Shown here: one piece after another, positions 52,852-61,041 of the stretch
Layout of the letters: each line of letters starts with the position of its first letter
How positions within the stretch are numbered: position 1 is the stretch's first letter
Assembly: GCA_014649555.1 (NCBI GenBank)
Contig: BMTG01000010.1
Location: 186,001-250,000 of the forward strand
Source: Streptomyces globisporus
Lineage (GTDB): Bacteria; Actinomycetota; Actinomycetes; Streptomycetales; Streptomycetaceae
Length of the DNA: 64,000 nucleotides
Direction: 5' to 3'
The notes under the pieces: model-generated
What the model saw: the letters and a program-made list of their open reading frames with translations, nothing else
Databases searched by the model: none
What the model was told of the DNA's origin: nothing
Translations under genes and position numbers: made by a program

Positions 52852-55086
52852 CTAACCCGCGTCCCCGGTGCCTCCTTCGGTCGGGGTCGCGCCGGGGCGC
52901 TCCCCGCCGGGCCGGACGGGGCCGGCCGCCGCGCGGATGCTCTCCCGTGCGGCGTCGGCCACCGCGCCGGGCGTGATGCCGAACTCCTCGTAAAGACGCT
53001 GGTAGGCGGCGGACGCACCGAAGTGCTCCAGGCTGACCATGCGGCCCGCGTCGCCCACCACGTCCCGCCAGCCCTGGGCGACGGCCGCCTCGACGCTCAC
53101 CCGGGCCCTGACCTCGGGCGGCAGCACCGCGTCCTGGTAGGCGTACGGCTGGTCGGCGAACCACTCGCGGCAGGGCATCGAGACCACCCGCGCGTCGACT
53201 CCGTCGGCGGCCAGCGACTCCCGCGCCTCCAGGGCGATGTGGACCTCGGAGCCGGTGCCGACGAGGATGACGTCCGGGGTGTCGCCCCGGCTGTCGGCGA
53301 GGACGTAACCGCCGCGCGCCGCCCCCTCGGCGGAGGCGTACGCGCCGTCGCCGTCGCCCCGCTCCAGGACCGGCAGCGGCTGCCGGGTCAGGGCGAGTCC
53401 GGCGGGCCGGTCGTGGTGCTCCAGGACGGTACGCCAGCAGACGGAGGTCTCGTTCGCGTCGGCGGGCCGTACGACGTCGAGGCCGGGGATCGCGCGGAGG
53501 GCGGCCAGTTGCTCGACGGGCTGGTGGGTCGGGCCGTCCTCGCCGAGGCCGATGGAGTCGTGGGTCCAGACATAGGTGACCGGGAGCTTCATCAGGGCGG
53601 CGAGCCGGACGGCGGGGCGCATGTAGTCGCTGAAGATGAGGAACGTACCGCCGTAGGGGCGGGTGAGGCTCTGGAGCGCGATGCCGTTGAGGGTCGCGCC
53701 CATGGCGTGCTCGCGGATGCCGAAGTGGAGCGTGCGGCCGTACGGGTTGCCGGGGAACTCACCGGTCTGCTTGGACTCCGGCACGAAGGACGGCTCGCCC
53801 TCCATGGTGGTGTTGTTGCTCCCCGCGAGGTCGGCCGAACCGCCCCACAGTTCGGGCAGCACGGGGGCCAGCGCGGTGAGCACATCGCCGGATGCCTTGC
53901 GGGTGGCGATGCCCTTGGGGTCGGCGTCGAAGACGGGCAGGCTGTCGGTCCAGCCCTCGGGAAGCTTCTGTTCCCGCAGCCGGTCGAGGAGTGCGGCGCG
54001 CTCGGGGTGGGCGGCGCGCCACACCTGGTAGCGGGGCTCCCAGGCGCGGTGGGCCGAGGCCCCGCGCTCGACGACGGCGCGGGCGTGCTCCAGTACGTCG
54101 TCCTCGACGGTGAAGTCGGCGTCCGGGTCGAAGCCGAGCAGCCTCTTGGTGGCGGCGACCTCGTCGTCGCCGAGCGCGGAGCCGTGGGCCTTGCCGGTGT
54201 TCTGCTTGGTGGGCGCGGGCCAGCCGATGATCGTGCGCAGCTGGATCAGTGAGGGGCGGCCGCTCTCGCTCTTCGCGGCCTCGACGGCGGCGAGCAGGGC
54301 GTCGACGTCCTCGACGTAGTCGCCGGTGCGGGTGAAGTCGACCGTCTGGACGTGCCAGCCGTACGCGGCGTACCGGGCGGGGACATCCTCGCTGAAGGAG
54401 ATGTCGGTGTCGTCCTCGATGGAGATGTGGTTGGAGTCGTAGAAGACGATGAGGTTGCCGAGCTCCTGGTGTCCGGCGAGCGAACTGGCCTCGGACGTCA
54501 CGCCTTCCATCAGGTCGCCGTCGGAGGCGACGACGTACACATGGTGGTCGAAGGGGCTGGTGCCGGCGGGCGCGTCGGGGTCGAGGAGCCCGCGCTCCCG
54601 GCGGCCCGCCATGGCCATGCCGACGGCGGAGGCGAGCCCCTGGCCGAGCGGTCCGGTGGTGATCTCGACGCCCCGGGTGTGGCGGTACTCGGGGTGGCCG
54701 GGGGTGATGGATCCCCAGGTGCGCAGCGCCTTGAGGTCGTCCAGCTCCATCCCGTATCCGCTCAGATAGAGCTGGATGTAGAGGGTGAGGCTGGAGTGAC
54801 CGCAGGAGAGCACGAAGCGGTCGCGGCCGATCCACTGGTCGTCGGCCGGGTCGTGCCGCATCACCTGCTGGAACAGCAGATACGCCAGCGGGGCCAGGCT
54901 CATCGCGGTGCCCGGGTGGCCGTGGCCCGCCTTCTGCACCGCGTCGGCGGCCAGCGCCCGCACGGTGTCGACGGCGCGGACGTCGAGCGGCCCCCAGCCC
55001 GCGGCCTCCGCCAGGGGCGGGGCCAGTCGTGGATCGCGGCCACGGTCCGGGCCGTCCGTCGCTTCGGGGGCGTTGGGGGGTGCCAT
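52852..55086 (-). CDS. tkt: Transketolase
   Basis: This 744-residue thiamine-diphosphate enzyme moves two-carbon units between sugar phosphates in the pentose phosphate pathway. The start ATG at 55086 has AGGAGG five bases before it. TPP binding is seen in VASDGDLMEGVTSEASSLAGH with a following N in SNHISIEDD. ITTGPLGQGLASAVGMAMA, GIREHAMGATLNGIALQ, and HDSIGLGEDGPTHQPVEQLAALRAIPGL are the family blocks. Streptomyces usually has another tkt in the central pentose-phosphate cluster, so this is probably a second copy. It precedes dps and lies opposite sodF. Confidence 0.94.
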   Translation of the reverse strand: MAPPNAPEATDGPDRGRDPRLAPPLAEAAGWGPLDVRAVDTVRALAADAVQKAGHGHPGTAMSLAPLAYLLFQQVMRHDPADDQWIGRDRFVLSCGHSSLTLYIQLYLSGYGMELDDLKALRTWGSITPGHPEYRHTRGVEITTGPLGQGLASAVGMAMAGRRERGLLDPDAPAGTSPFDHHVYVVASDGDLMEGVTSEASSLAGHQELGNLIVFYDSNHISIEDDTDISFSEDVPARYAAYGWHVQTVDFTRTGDYVEDVDALLAAVEAAKSESGRPSLIQLRTIIGWPAPTKQNTGKAHGSALGDDEVAATKRLLGFDPDADFTVEDDVLEHARAVVERGASAHRAWEPRYQVWRAAHPERAALLDRLREQKLPEGWTDSLPVFDADPKGIATRKASGDVLTALAPVLPELWGGSADLAGSNNTTMEGEPSFVPESKQTGEFPGNPYGRTLHFGIREHAMGATLNGIALQSLTRPYGGTFLIFSDYMRPAVRLAALMKLPVTYVWTHDSIGLGEDGPTHQPVEQLAALRAIPGLDVVRPADANETSVCWRTVLEHHDRPAGLALTRQPLPVLERGDGDGAYASAEGAARGGYVLADSRGDTPDVILVGTGSEVHIALEARESLAADGVDARVVSMPCREWFADQPYAYQDAVLPPEVRARVSVEAAVAQGWRDVVGDAGRMVSLEHFGASAAYQRLYEEFGITPGAVADAARESIRAAAGPVRPGGERPGATPTEGGTGDAG

Positions 55087-55394
55087 CAAGTCCTCCTGGT
55101 CAGCGGGGTGGGCGGGCTGCGGTCGGCGCGCACGCGATCCCGGCACCGGCCGCCCGGCTGTTGGGCCGGGTCCCCCGGAACGACGGGACCAAACGCGCGA
55201 CGGCGTACGCAGCACTGAAGTAGGAGCAAATCACCTTTGCGCGACAAAACGGCGAAGGGCGGGGGCGCTGGTCCTAGGCCGAAGGGCTGATCACTTCGCG
55301 GACCGTCCTGCTGTTAGCCTGCTCCTGGATTGCTCCTGCATATAGGTTGCAATAACAACTGGACGGCATTCCCAGCAGTCGGAGGGTTCGAACC
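55087..55394. promoter_or_regulatory. Divergent tkt/sodF promoter region
   Basis: These 308 bp hold the promoters of tkt (minus) and sodF (plus), and no gene was seen. The sodF half is AT-rich from 55310, with TATAGG at 55341-55346 and a Nur-like box overlapping it (55336-55352). I recognise no other structured element. Confidence 0.5.
55336..55352 (+). promoter_or_regulatory. Nur-box-like operator at the sodF promoter
   Basis: CTGCAT-ATAGG-TTGCAA fits the Streptomyces Nur consensus TTGCAA-N5-TTGCAA, with a perfect right half and a 4-of-6 left half. It overlaps a TATAGG -10-like hexamer just upstream of sodF, the known Nur-repressed gene. Confidence 0.65.
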
Positions 55395-56036
55395 ATGGCC
55401 ACGTACACGCTCCCGGAACTCCCGTACGACTACGCGGCGCTCGAACCGGTCATCAACCCGCAGATCATCGAGCTGCACCACGACAAGCACCACGCCGCGT
55501 ACGTCAAGGGTGCGAACGACACCCTGGAGCAGCTGGAAGAGGCCCGCGACAAGGAGGCCTGGGGAGCGATCAACGGCCTCCAGAAGAACCTCGCGTTCCA
55601 CCTCTCCGGCCACATCCTGCACTCGATCTACTGGCACAACATGACCGGCGAGGGCGGCGGCGAGCCCCACGCGGCGGACGGCGTGGGCGATCTCGCCGAC
55701 GCGATCACGGAGTCCTTCGGCTCCTACGCGGGCTTCAAGTCCCAGCTGACGAAGGCCGCGGCCACCACCCAGGGTTCGGGCTGGGGCGTGCTGGCGTACG
55801 AGCCCGTCAGCGGCAAGCTGATCGTCGAGCAGGTCTACGACCACCAGGGCAACGTCGGCCAGGGCTCGGTCCCGATCCTGGTCTTCGACGCCTGGGAGCA
55901 CGCCTTCTACCTGCAGTACAAGAACCAGAAGGTGGACTTCATCGAGGCGATGTGGCAGGTCGTCAACTGGCAGGACGTGGCCAAGCGTTACGCCGCGGCC
56001 AAGGAGCGCGTGAACGTGCTGCTGCTCGCCCCCTGA
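55395..56036 (+). CDS. sodF: Iron-type superoxide dismutase
   Basis: This 213-residue Fe/Mn-SOD fold has metal ligands His28 in [13 protein letters not shown], a second histidine in [17 protein letters not shown], and Asp plus His in [13 protein letters not shown]. The length and the starting [20 protein letters not shown] match Streptomyces SodF. It converts superoxide to oxygen and hydrogen peroxide in the cytoplasm. In Streptomyces the nickel-responsive repressor Nur shuts off sodF when nickel allows the Ni-SOD, and a Nur-like box lies 43-59 bp upstream. A strong terminator follows. Confidence 0.96.
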   Translation: MATYTLPELPYDYAALEPVINPQIIELHHDKHHAAYVKGANDTLEQLEEARDKEAWGAINGLQKNLAFHLSGHILHSIYWHNMTGEGGGEPHAADGVGDLADAITESFGSYAGFKSQLTKAAATTQGSGWGVLAYEPVSGKLIVEQVYDHQGNVGQGSVPILVFDAWEHAFYLQYKNQKVDFIEAMWQVVNWQDVAKRYAAAKERVNVLLLAP

Positions 56037-56108
56037 CTGACGCCGGCCCACCGGATCGTCCTGCCTCGTGATCGTCTTCTCAACCTTCACTTCGGCAGGC
56101 GGATGAAC

Positions 56109-56147
56109 GGAAAGCCCCCGCGAGGACGTGACTCGCGGGGGCTTTCC
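56109..56147 (+). terminator. Terminator of sodF
   Basis: GGAAAGCCCCCGCGAG (56109-56124) and CTCGCGGGGGCTTTCC (56132-56147) form a 16-bp perfect stem with a 7-nt loop, 72 bp after the sodF stop. Confidence 0.9.
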
Positions 56148-56159
56148 CATGCCGCCTCT

Positions 56160-56183
56160 TTAGCTGCTTAGCTCATATGCTAA
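56160..56183 (+). promoter_or_regulatory. TTAGC half-site cluster upstream of the arsR-type gene
   Basis: Two direct TTAGC half-sites (56160-56164 and 56168-56172) and an inverted GCTAA (56179-56183) lie directly before the regulator start at 56194. The last two form an inverted repeat with a 6-bp spacer. This looks like an autoregulatory ArsR site. Confidence 0.5.
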
Positions 56184-56193
56184 ACATGCACGC

Positions 56194-56538
56194 ATGGAAT
56201 CACGCGCCCTTCCGGCCGACGAAGAGGCGAGCGCCTTCCGCGCGCTCGCCGATCCCACCCGCCGCCAGATCCTGGAAGACCTGCGGGACGGCGAACTGGC
56301 CGCCGGGGAGATCGCGAGCCGGTTCTCGATCAGCGCTCCGTCCATCTCGCGCCACCTGGGCGTACTGAAGGGGGCCGGGCTCGTCACCGAGCGCCGGGAC
56401 GCCAACCGCATCCTCTATTCGCTCGCCGAGGAGCGGCTCGCCCTGTGCGTGGGCCGCTTCCTCAGCACGGTCTGCCCCGAGCAGATCGTGCTCCGCAACA
56501 CCAAGTGGCGCTCCGCGCCGGAAGGCGACGCCTCATGA
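56194..56538 (+). CDS. ArsR-family transcriptional regulator
   Basis: This 114-residue winged-helix regulator has FRALADPTRRQILEDLRDGELAAGEIASRF followed by the recognition helix SISAPSISRHLGVLKGAGLVTERR. The wing is NRILYSLAEE. No metal-site cysteine cluster typical of ArsR/SmtB (CxC) is seen, so a non-metal signal is likely. It overlaps the DUF2071 gene by ATGA (56535-56538), so the pair are one operon. TTAGC-type repeats upstream may be its binding site, with autorepression. Confidence 0.92.
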   Translation: MESRALPADEEASAFRALADPTRRQILEDLRDGELAAGEIASRFSISAPSISRHLGVLKGAGLVTERRDANRILYSLAEERLALCVGRFLSTVCPEQIVLRNTKWRSAPEGDAS

Positions 56539-57266
56539 TCAGACCCCGGCTGTCCAGCGTCATCGAACGCCGCCTCCTGGTGAACTACCGGGTGGACCCG
56601 TACGTCGCGGCGGCCCTGCTGCCCGCGCCGCTGCGCCCCCAGGTGGTGCGCGGCCAGGCGGTGGCCGGGATCTGCCTGCTCCGGATCGGCGGCGTCCGCC
56701 CCGCCTGGGCCCCGGCCGCGACCGGGCTGACCAGCGAGAACGCGGCGCACCGGATCTCCGTCGAGTGGGAAGGCCCGGACGGCGTCGAGCGGGGCGTCTA
56801 CATCCCGCGCCGTGACACCGCCTCCCGCCTCAACGCCTTCGCGGGCGGCCGGATCTACCCGGGCGAGCACGGCCGCGCGGACTTCACGGTGCGGGAGGAT
56901 CCCGACGCCGTACGGGTGGCCTTCGCGACCCGGGACGGCGAGGTGGAGGTGGACGCGACGGTGGAGCCGGCCGAGGAACTGCACGGCAGCGGCCTGTTCA
57001 CGGACCTGGCGGAGGCGTCGGAGTTCTTCCGCCGGGGCAGCCGGGGCCTCTCCCCGCGCACCGGAGGCGGCCACCTGGACGTCCTCGAACTCTCCACGGA
57101 CGCCTGGAAGGTGACGGCGGGCCGCCCGCGCCACGTACGCTCCTCGTTCTTCGAGGACCTGGACCGCTTCCCGCCGGGCAGCGCGGTGCTGGACAGCGCG
57201 CTGGTGATGCGGGGCGTGGCGGCGGACTGGTCGCAGGGGGAGCCGTTCCGGGTGGGGGCAGCTTAG
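56535..57266 (+). CDS. DUF2071 (YqjF-like) protein
   Basis: This 243-residue protein opens with RRLLVNYRVDPYVAAALLPAPLRPQVVRGQAVAGICLLRI, the acetoacetate-decarboxylase-like beta-barrel start of the DUF2071 family. It continues with GGRIYPGEHGRADFTV and DWSQGEPFRV near the end. Members have no proven reaction. It is coupled to the ArsR-type regulator by a 4-bp overlap, so that regulator probably controls it. The frame is intact throughout. Confidence 0.88.
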   Translation: MIRPRLSSVIERRLLVNYRVDPYVAAALLPAPLRPQVVRGQAVAGICLLRIGGVRPAWAPAATGLTSENAAHRISVEWEGPDGVERGVYIPRRDTASRLNAFAGGRIYPGEHGRADFTVREDPDAVRVAFATRDGEVEVDATVEPAEELHGSGLFTDLAEASEFFRRGSRGLSPRTGGGHLDVLELSTDAWKVTAGRPRHVRSSFFEDLDRFPPGSAVLDSALVMRGVAADWSQGEPFRVGAA

Positions 57267-57270
57267 GAGG

Positions 57271-58042
57271 TCACCGGTCGGCCTGTCCGGAGTTGCACCA
57301 GCTGGGCAGGAGGACGGCGGGCGGGGCGATGTCGTCCAGCTGTGCACCGTCGATGGACAGGCACGCGTCGGGACTGTGGCTGCTGAGCGGGTAGTACGGT
57401 GCGACCTGTACGGCGAGCGGGGTGACGTGTCCGGCGCGGTGAGGCTCCGCCGGCTGCGTAACGCCCGGGAAGCGGCCCGCGAGGACCCCGAAGGCCGCGA
57501 CCCCGTCCCCGTCGGTGACTGCCTCCTGGACGTCGAACCGCCAGTGGTGCGCGGCATCGGCGAGGAGCCGCCTGCCCTCGGCCCCGGACGCGGCGAGCAG
57601 GCCGGCATGGCGCCGGAGGTGGCCGGCGAGGGCGCAGCAGAGCGGGACGGCTTCGGCGTTCGCCGTCGCCACCCGGGTGCGCCGGTCGCCGACGGCGAAC
57701 GCCAGGGCGTCGTCGAGCAGCCCGAGGGCGGTCGCCCCGTCGTCCGGATGACCGTCCCGCACGATGGCGAGCAGGATCGGCGCGGCGGTCACGGCGGCGG
57801 GAAACACGGCCCCGCTGTGATCGTGCACGAGCCCGCCGCCCGCCGCCCGCCAGGAGCGAGCCGGCTCCGGCGGCCCGGACGAGTCCCGTCGCGGTGGCGA
57901 GGGCGCGCAGGCCGGTAGCGACGCGGTCGGGCTCGTACAGGTCGCGGGGGCCCGGCAGGTCGCCCCAGTTCACCGCGTCGATCTCCTCCAGCACCACCGC
58001 ATCGTCCCATCCCGGCCGGGCGGGAAACGCGTCGCGGGGCAC
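57271..58042 (-). pseudogene. Streptomyces hypothetical gene, frameshifted at a 7-bp tandem repeat
   Basis: Two halves of one protein are readable in different frames. The first (start GTG 58042 or GTG 57997) reads DAVVLEEIDAVNWGDLPGP and LRALATATGLVRAAGAGSLLAGGG. The second (from GTG 57828) reads HDHSGAVFPAAVTAAPILLAIV and runs to the stop at 57271. The break is inside three perfect copies of GCCCGCC (57831-57851). Removing one copy restores SLLAGGGLVHDHSG in a single frame. It resembles a Streptomyces-wide hypothetical protein family with no assigned function. It could be a real mutation, a phase-variable state or an assembly error. Confidence 0.7.
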
Positions 58043-58106
58043 CGGGCCCGGATGCCACGATGATCCACGCCTCTGCCCACCCCTCACCCCGTCCCGGAGC
58101 GACCCC

Positions 58107-58772
58107 GTGTCATCTGACCCCGCCCCTTTCCCCGCGGACCCCACCGTCCTGCACCCGATGCCCGGCCAGCCGCGCGTGGTGCAGCTGAAGCCGCTGGTCA
58201 CCTCGGAGCTGATCGAGGTGGGCGACTACGCGTACTACGACGACCCCGAGCACGCCACGGAGTTCGAGACCCGGAACGTGCTGTACCACTACGGCCCGGA
58301 GCGCCTAGTGATCGGCAAGTTCTGCGCGCTGGCGACGGGGGTGCGGTTCATCATGAACGGCTCCAACCACCGCATGGACGGCCCGTCCACGTTCCCCTTC
58401 CCCACGCTCGGCGGCTCCTGGACCGACCACTTCGACCTGCTGACGAACCTCCCCAACCGGGGTGACACGGTGGTCGGCAACGACGTCTGGATCGGCTACG
58501 AGGCGGTGATCATGCCGGGCGTCCGGATCGGCCACGGAGCGATCATCAGCGCCCGGTCCGTGGTGGTCTCGGACGTCCCTGACTACGGCATCGTCGGCGG
58601 CAACCCGGCCCGCCTGATCCGCACTCGGTACGAGGAGGAGGACATCGCGCGCCTGCTGGCGGTGGCGTGGTGGGACTGGCCGGCGGAGCACCTCACGCGC
58701 CATGTCCGTACGGTGATGTCGGGCACGGTGGCGGAGCTGGAGGCGGTGGCCGCCGGGGCGGTAGCGGAGTAA
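58107..58772 (+). CDS. CatB-like (xenobiotic/Vat-type) acetyltransferase
   Basis: This 221-residue protein from the GTG at 58107 has GGAG about eight bases upstream. It is a left-handed beta-helix trimeric acetyltransferase: YYHYGPERLVIGKFCALATGVRFIMNG, then the motif MNGSNHRMDGPSTFPF with the catalytic-type histidine, VVGNDVWIGYEAVIMPGVRIGHGAIISARSVV, and YGIVGGNPARLIRTRY. CatB/Vat enzymes acetylate hydroxyls of chloramphenicol or streptogramins; many chromosomal relatives have unknown substrates. A deleted second copy of the gene lies at 62434-62696, on the far side of the toxin island. Confidence 0.9.
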   Translation: MSSDPAPFPADPTVLHPMPGQPRVVQLKPLVTSELIEVGDYAYYDDPEHATEFETRNVLYHYGPERLVIGKFCALATGVRFIMNGSNHRMDGPSTFPFPTLGGSWTDHFDLLTNLPNRGDTVVGNDVWIGYEAVIMPGVRIGHGAIISARSVVVSDVPDYGIVGGNPARLIRTRYEEEDIARLLAVAWWDWPAEHLTRHVRTVMSGTVAELEAVAAGAVAE

Positions 58773-58874
58773 AGCGGATGGGCTCGAATTCCCCCGAACC
58801 GCAGACTGACGCCGTGCCAGAATGATTGCTACGTCCGCAGGGACCAGGCGTACGGCTAACGGGGGTTGCTGATC

Positions 58875-60554
58875 GTGGGTTACACCATTCCTGACGGCGT
58901 CGACACGATGCTTGATGTAGTCGGTGTCGGCTGGCCCAATGTCGATGAAGACGCGTACCGCGACATGGCGGATGGCTTGAGAGAGTTCGCGGAAGACGCG
59001 GAGGACGACGGAGTTGCCGCGCACCGGCATATCTAACAACTGCTCCTCAGTGGACAAAGCGAATCACTGACCGCTCTTGATACGCACTGGTCGAAAGTGC
59101 AGAGCAAGAACAAGGACCTGGCGAAGGCCGCCCGGCTCATTGCGGGTGCACTTGACAGGGTCGCGGACCTGATCGTTGCCCGCAAGATCGCGGCTGTCGG
59201 GGAGTTGGCCGACCTCTGCGCCACCGCGGGGATCACACTCGCCTTCGCCCCTGTGACAGCCGGCCTGTCAACCCTTTTGGCCGGGGCGAAGATCGCGGCC
59301 ACCCGTATCGCGTTCAAGAGAATCCTCAAGGAGATGGCAGAAGCTGCCGTCGCGGAGATCATGGCCATCCTCACGGAGCCCGCGGTCGCCGCGATCGAGG
59401 ATGTCGTTGCGGACTTGGCCATCCAGACCGCGCTGAACGTGGCCGGGGTGCAAGACGGGGTCGATATCGACCAGGCAGTACGTGCGGGCAATGCAGGACT
59501 CCGGCTCAACTCCGCATCGGGGGCAACCGGACCTGGCCCCGGATCCGGAGCCGGTCCGATTATTGACTACGACGCGCACGCCAATACGGGCATGCGTTTG
59601 GCCGGCGTCCAGATATCCATGCGCGAGAAGACCGGCGGAAAACTCACTAAGGCCAAGGGTCACCACAGTCGGGCCAAAGGAAAGGACTCGCTGACCGCAG
59701 TCCTCGACACCACCATCGACTGCGTGACCGACAGACTCGGCAAGGCGCTAAAAGACCTTGGCGAGCACGTCGGGAATACGCTGCCCAACTCCATTTCCAA
59801 GAGCTCGAAGATTCACAAAGAAACCGACCAAGACGTTCGCGACGGGATCAAGAAGATCCAGTCCGGTTCCGGCAAGGACGACGGTGCCGGGCGGGGGGGG
59901 GCTGGGGGCGGTGGTCGCAACGGTGGAGGGGGCGGCGAACCCAACGGGAAGCCGATCAGTCCGCAGCCGGCTTGGCACGGCAGAAGCGCCGGCAAGATGA
60001 AACATCACCGACGCGACGCGCTCGACGTCAGTCACCTCAGCGAGGACCAGCAACGGGCCGCCCTGGTTCGCGAGACGCGCCGCCTGGCGGACGATGCCCG
60101 TGACCAGGAGGCGGGGCACAATCCGCCCGGCAAGGACCGGCTGGTGAAATCCTGTGCGGGAGGGCTGTTGCACGAGGGAACCCTGACGAGCCACTCCAGC
60201 TCCACGAAGCGGCACGGACAGACGCTTTTGGAAACCCATCCCGCGCTCCAAAGCGTGGTCGACCGAGTGGAGAGGGAGATTCGAGCGGATAATGAGAACC
60301 CGGGAGCGGGGCATGGCAAGTGTGCCGAGATCGCGCTTGTATCAGATCGGCTCCATGGCATAGAAGAAAGAGACAAGGGTGCGATAAGCACGGAAGGAGA
60401 CACTCGAAGGGTCATGGAAGGCGCGCGAGTCTACTCCCTTCAGATCGGAGAGCAAGACTCGCCCACGGGATTCAAGAACCACGGTGACTACAAAGAGCCA
60501 TGCCGATCCTGCTCCAGGATTCTTCCGCTGATCGGCGTTGCTGCGCATACCTAG
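58875..60554 (+). pseudogene. WXG100-like/YwqJ-deaminase polymorphic toxin gene, interrupted by one in-frame TAA
   Basis: From the GTG at 58875 a frame reads MGYTIPDGVDTMLDVVGVGW and DEDAYRDMADGLREFAEDAE, the start of WXG100-like toxins that leave through type VII secretion. At 59034-59036 the frame has TAA, then continues unchanged (QLLLSGQSESLTALDTHWSK) for another 505 codons. Residues about 75-200 are long Ala-rich helices. A Gly/Lys/Asn linker follows (to about 390). The C-terminus has the zinc-deaminase signature CAE (codons 483-485) and PCRSC (543-546), fitting the YwqJ-related deaminases. The natural codon was probably CAA. Whether the product is made, by readthrough or re-initiation, is unknown. 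Confidence 0.72.
59097..60554 (+). CDS. Distal open frame of the interrupted deaminase toxin
   Basis: This is the 485-residue open part after the nonsense codon, starting at its first in-frame GTG (59097). There is no good ribosome-binding site before it. It holds the helical region, the glycine-rich linker and the C-terminal deaminase domain (WHGRSAGKMKHHRRDALDV, HGKCAEIALVSDRLHGIEE, HGDYKEPCRSCSRILPLIG). Without the secretion-like N-terminus it would stay in the cell. It lies 14 bp before the first SUKH-3-like immunity gene. Confidence 0.65.
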   Translation: MQSKNKDLAKAARLIAGALDRVADLIVARKIAAVGELADLCATAGITLAFAPVTAGLSTLLAGAKIAATRIAFKRILKEMAEAAVAEIMAILTEPAVAAIEDVVADLAIQTALNVAGVQDGVDIDQAVRAGNAGLRLNSASGATGPGPGSGAGPIIDYDAHANTGMRLAGVQISMREKTGGKLTKAKGHHSRAKGKDSLTAVLDTTIDCVTDRLGKALKDLGEHVGNTLPNSISKSSKIHKETDQDVRDGIKKIQSGSGKDDGAGRGGAGGGGRNGGGGGEPNGKPISPQPAWHGRSAGKMKHHRRDALDVSHLSEDQQRAALVRETRRLADDARDQEAGHNPPGKDRLVKSCAGGLLHEGTLTSHSSSTKRHGQTLLETHPALQSVVDRVEREIRADNENPGAGHGKCAEIALVSDRLHGIEERDKGAISTEGDTRRVMEGARVYSLQIGEQDSPTGFKNHGDYKEPCRSCSRILPLIGVAAHT

Positions 60555-60567
60555 AACGAGAGCGAAG

Positions 60568-61041
60568 ATGCCAATACTTTCGACGAATGAAGAAGTGGAC
60601 GCGTGGCTGACAGAGGCCGGGTGGTACCCAGGGCGGGATGCGGCGCGAGAGGCGGCGGAGGCTGTCGCGACTGTGACCGATCGTTACCGCGCCTACGGCG
60701 TGGACATCGAACCCTCCGCGGCGGCACTCGCCTTTGTTCGTGAGCACATCTCCCTCCGAGCGGTCATCGATACCGCACCGGAGAACTTCGCGATCTTCAC
60801 CCCGCACCTTGTGTTCAAGGGGGATGCCGAGGAGATCGCTGAACTGGCTGGAGACCTCGGCGTCAAGCTGTTCCCGGTCGGTTATGACACCTATGACGGA
60901 TCCACCATTCTTATGGATGAATCCGGTCGGTTCTTCTTCTCTCATCACACTGGTTCCTACTATCTAGGGAGTGAAAAGTACGAAGCCCTGATGAGTCTTA
61001 TGTCCAGTGAAATGGATGATGCGGAGAATTACTTTGTCTGA
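60568..61041 (+). CDS. SUKH-3-type immunity protein
   Basis: This 157-residue protein matches the SUKH superfamily pattern of toxin-immunity proteins: VDAWLTEAGWYPGRDAAREA at the start, a middle AALAFVREH, and VGYDTYDGSTILMDESGRFFFSHHTGSYYLGSEKYEALMSLM near the end (the late conserved W/Y-G strand). It should bind and block the toxin domain encoded just upstream. The ATG at 60568 follows GAGAGCGAAG. The stop overlaps the start of the next gene. Confidence 0.85.
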   Translation: MPILSTNEEVDAWLTEAGWYPGRDAAREAAEAVATVTDRYRAYGVDIEPSAAALAFVREHISLRAVIDTAPENFAIFTPHLVFKGDAEEIAELAGDLGVKLFPVGYDTYDGSTILMDESGRFFFSHHTGSYYLGSEKYEALMSLMSSEMDDAENYFV

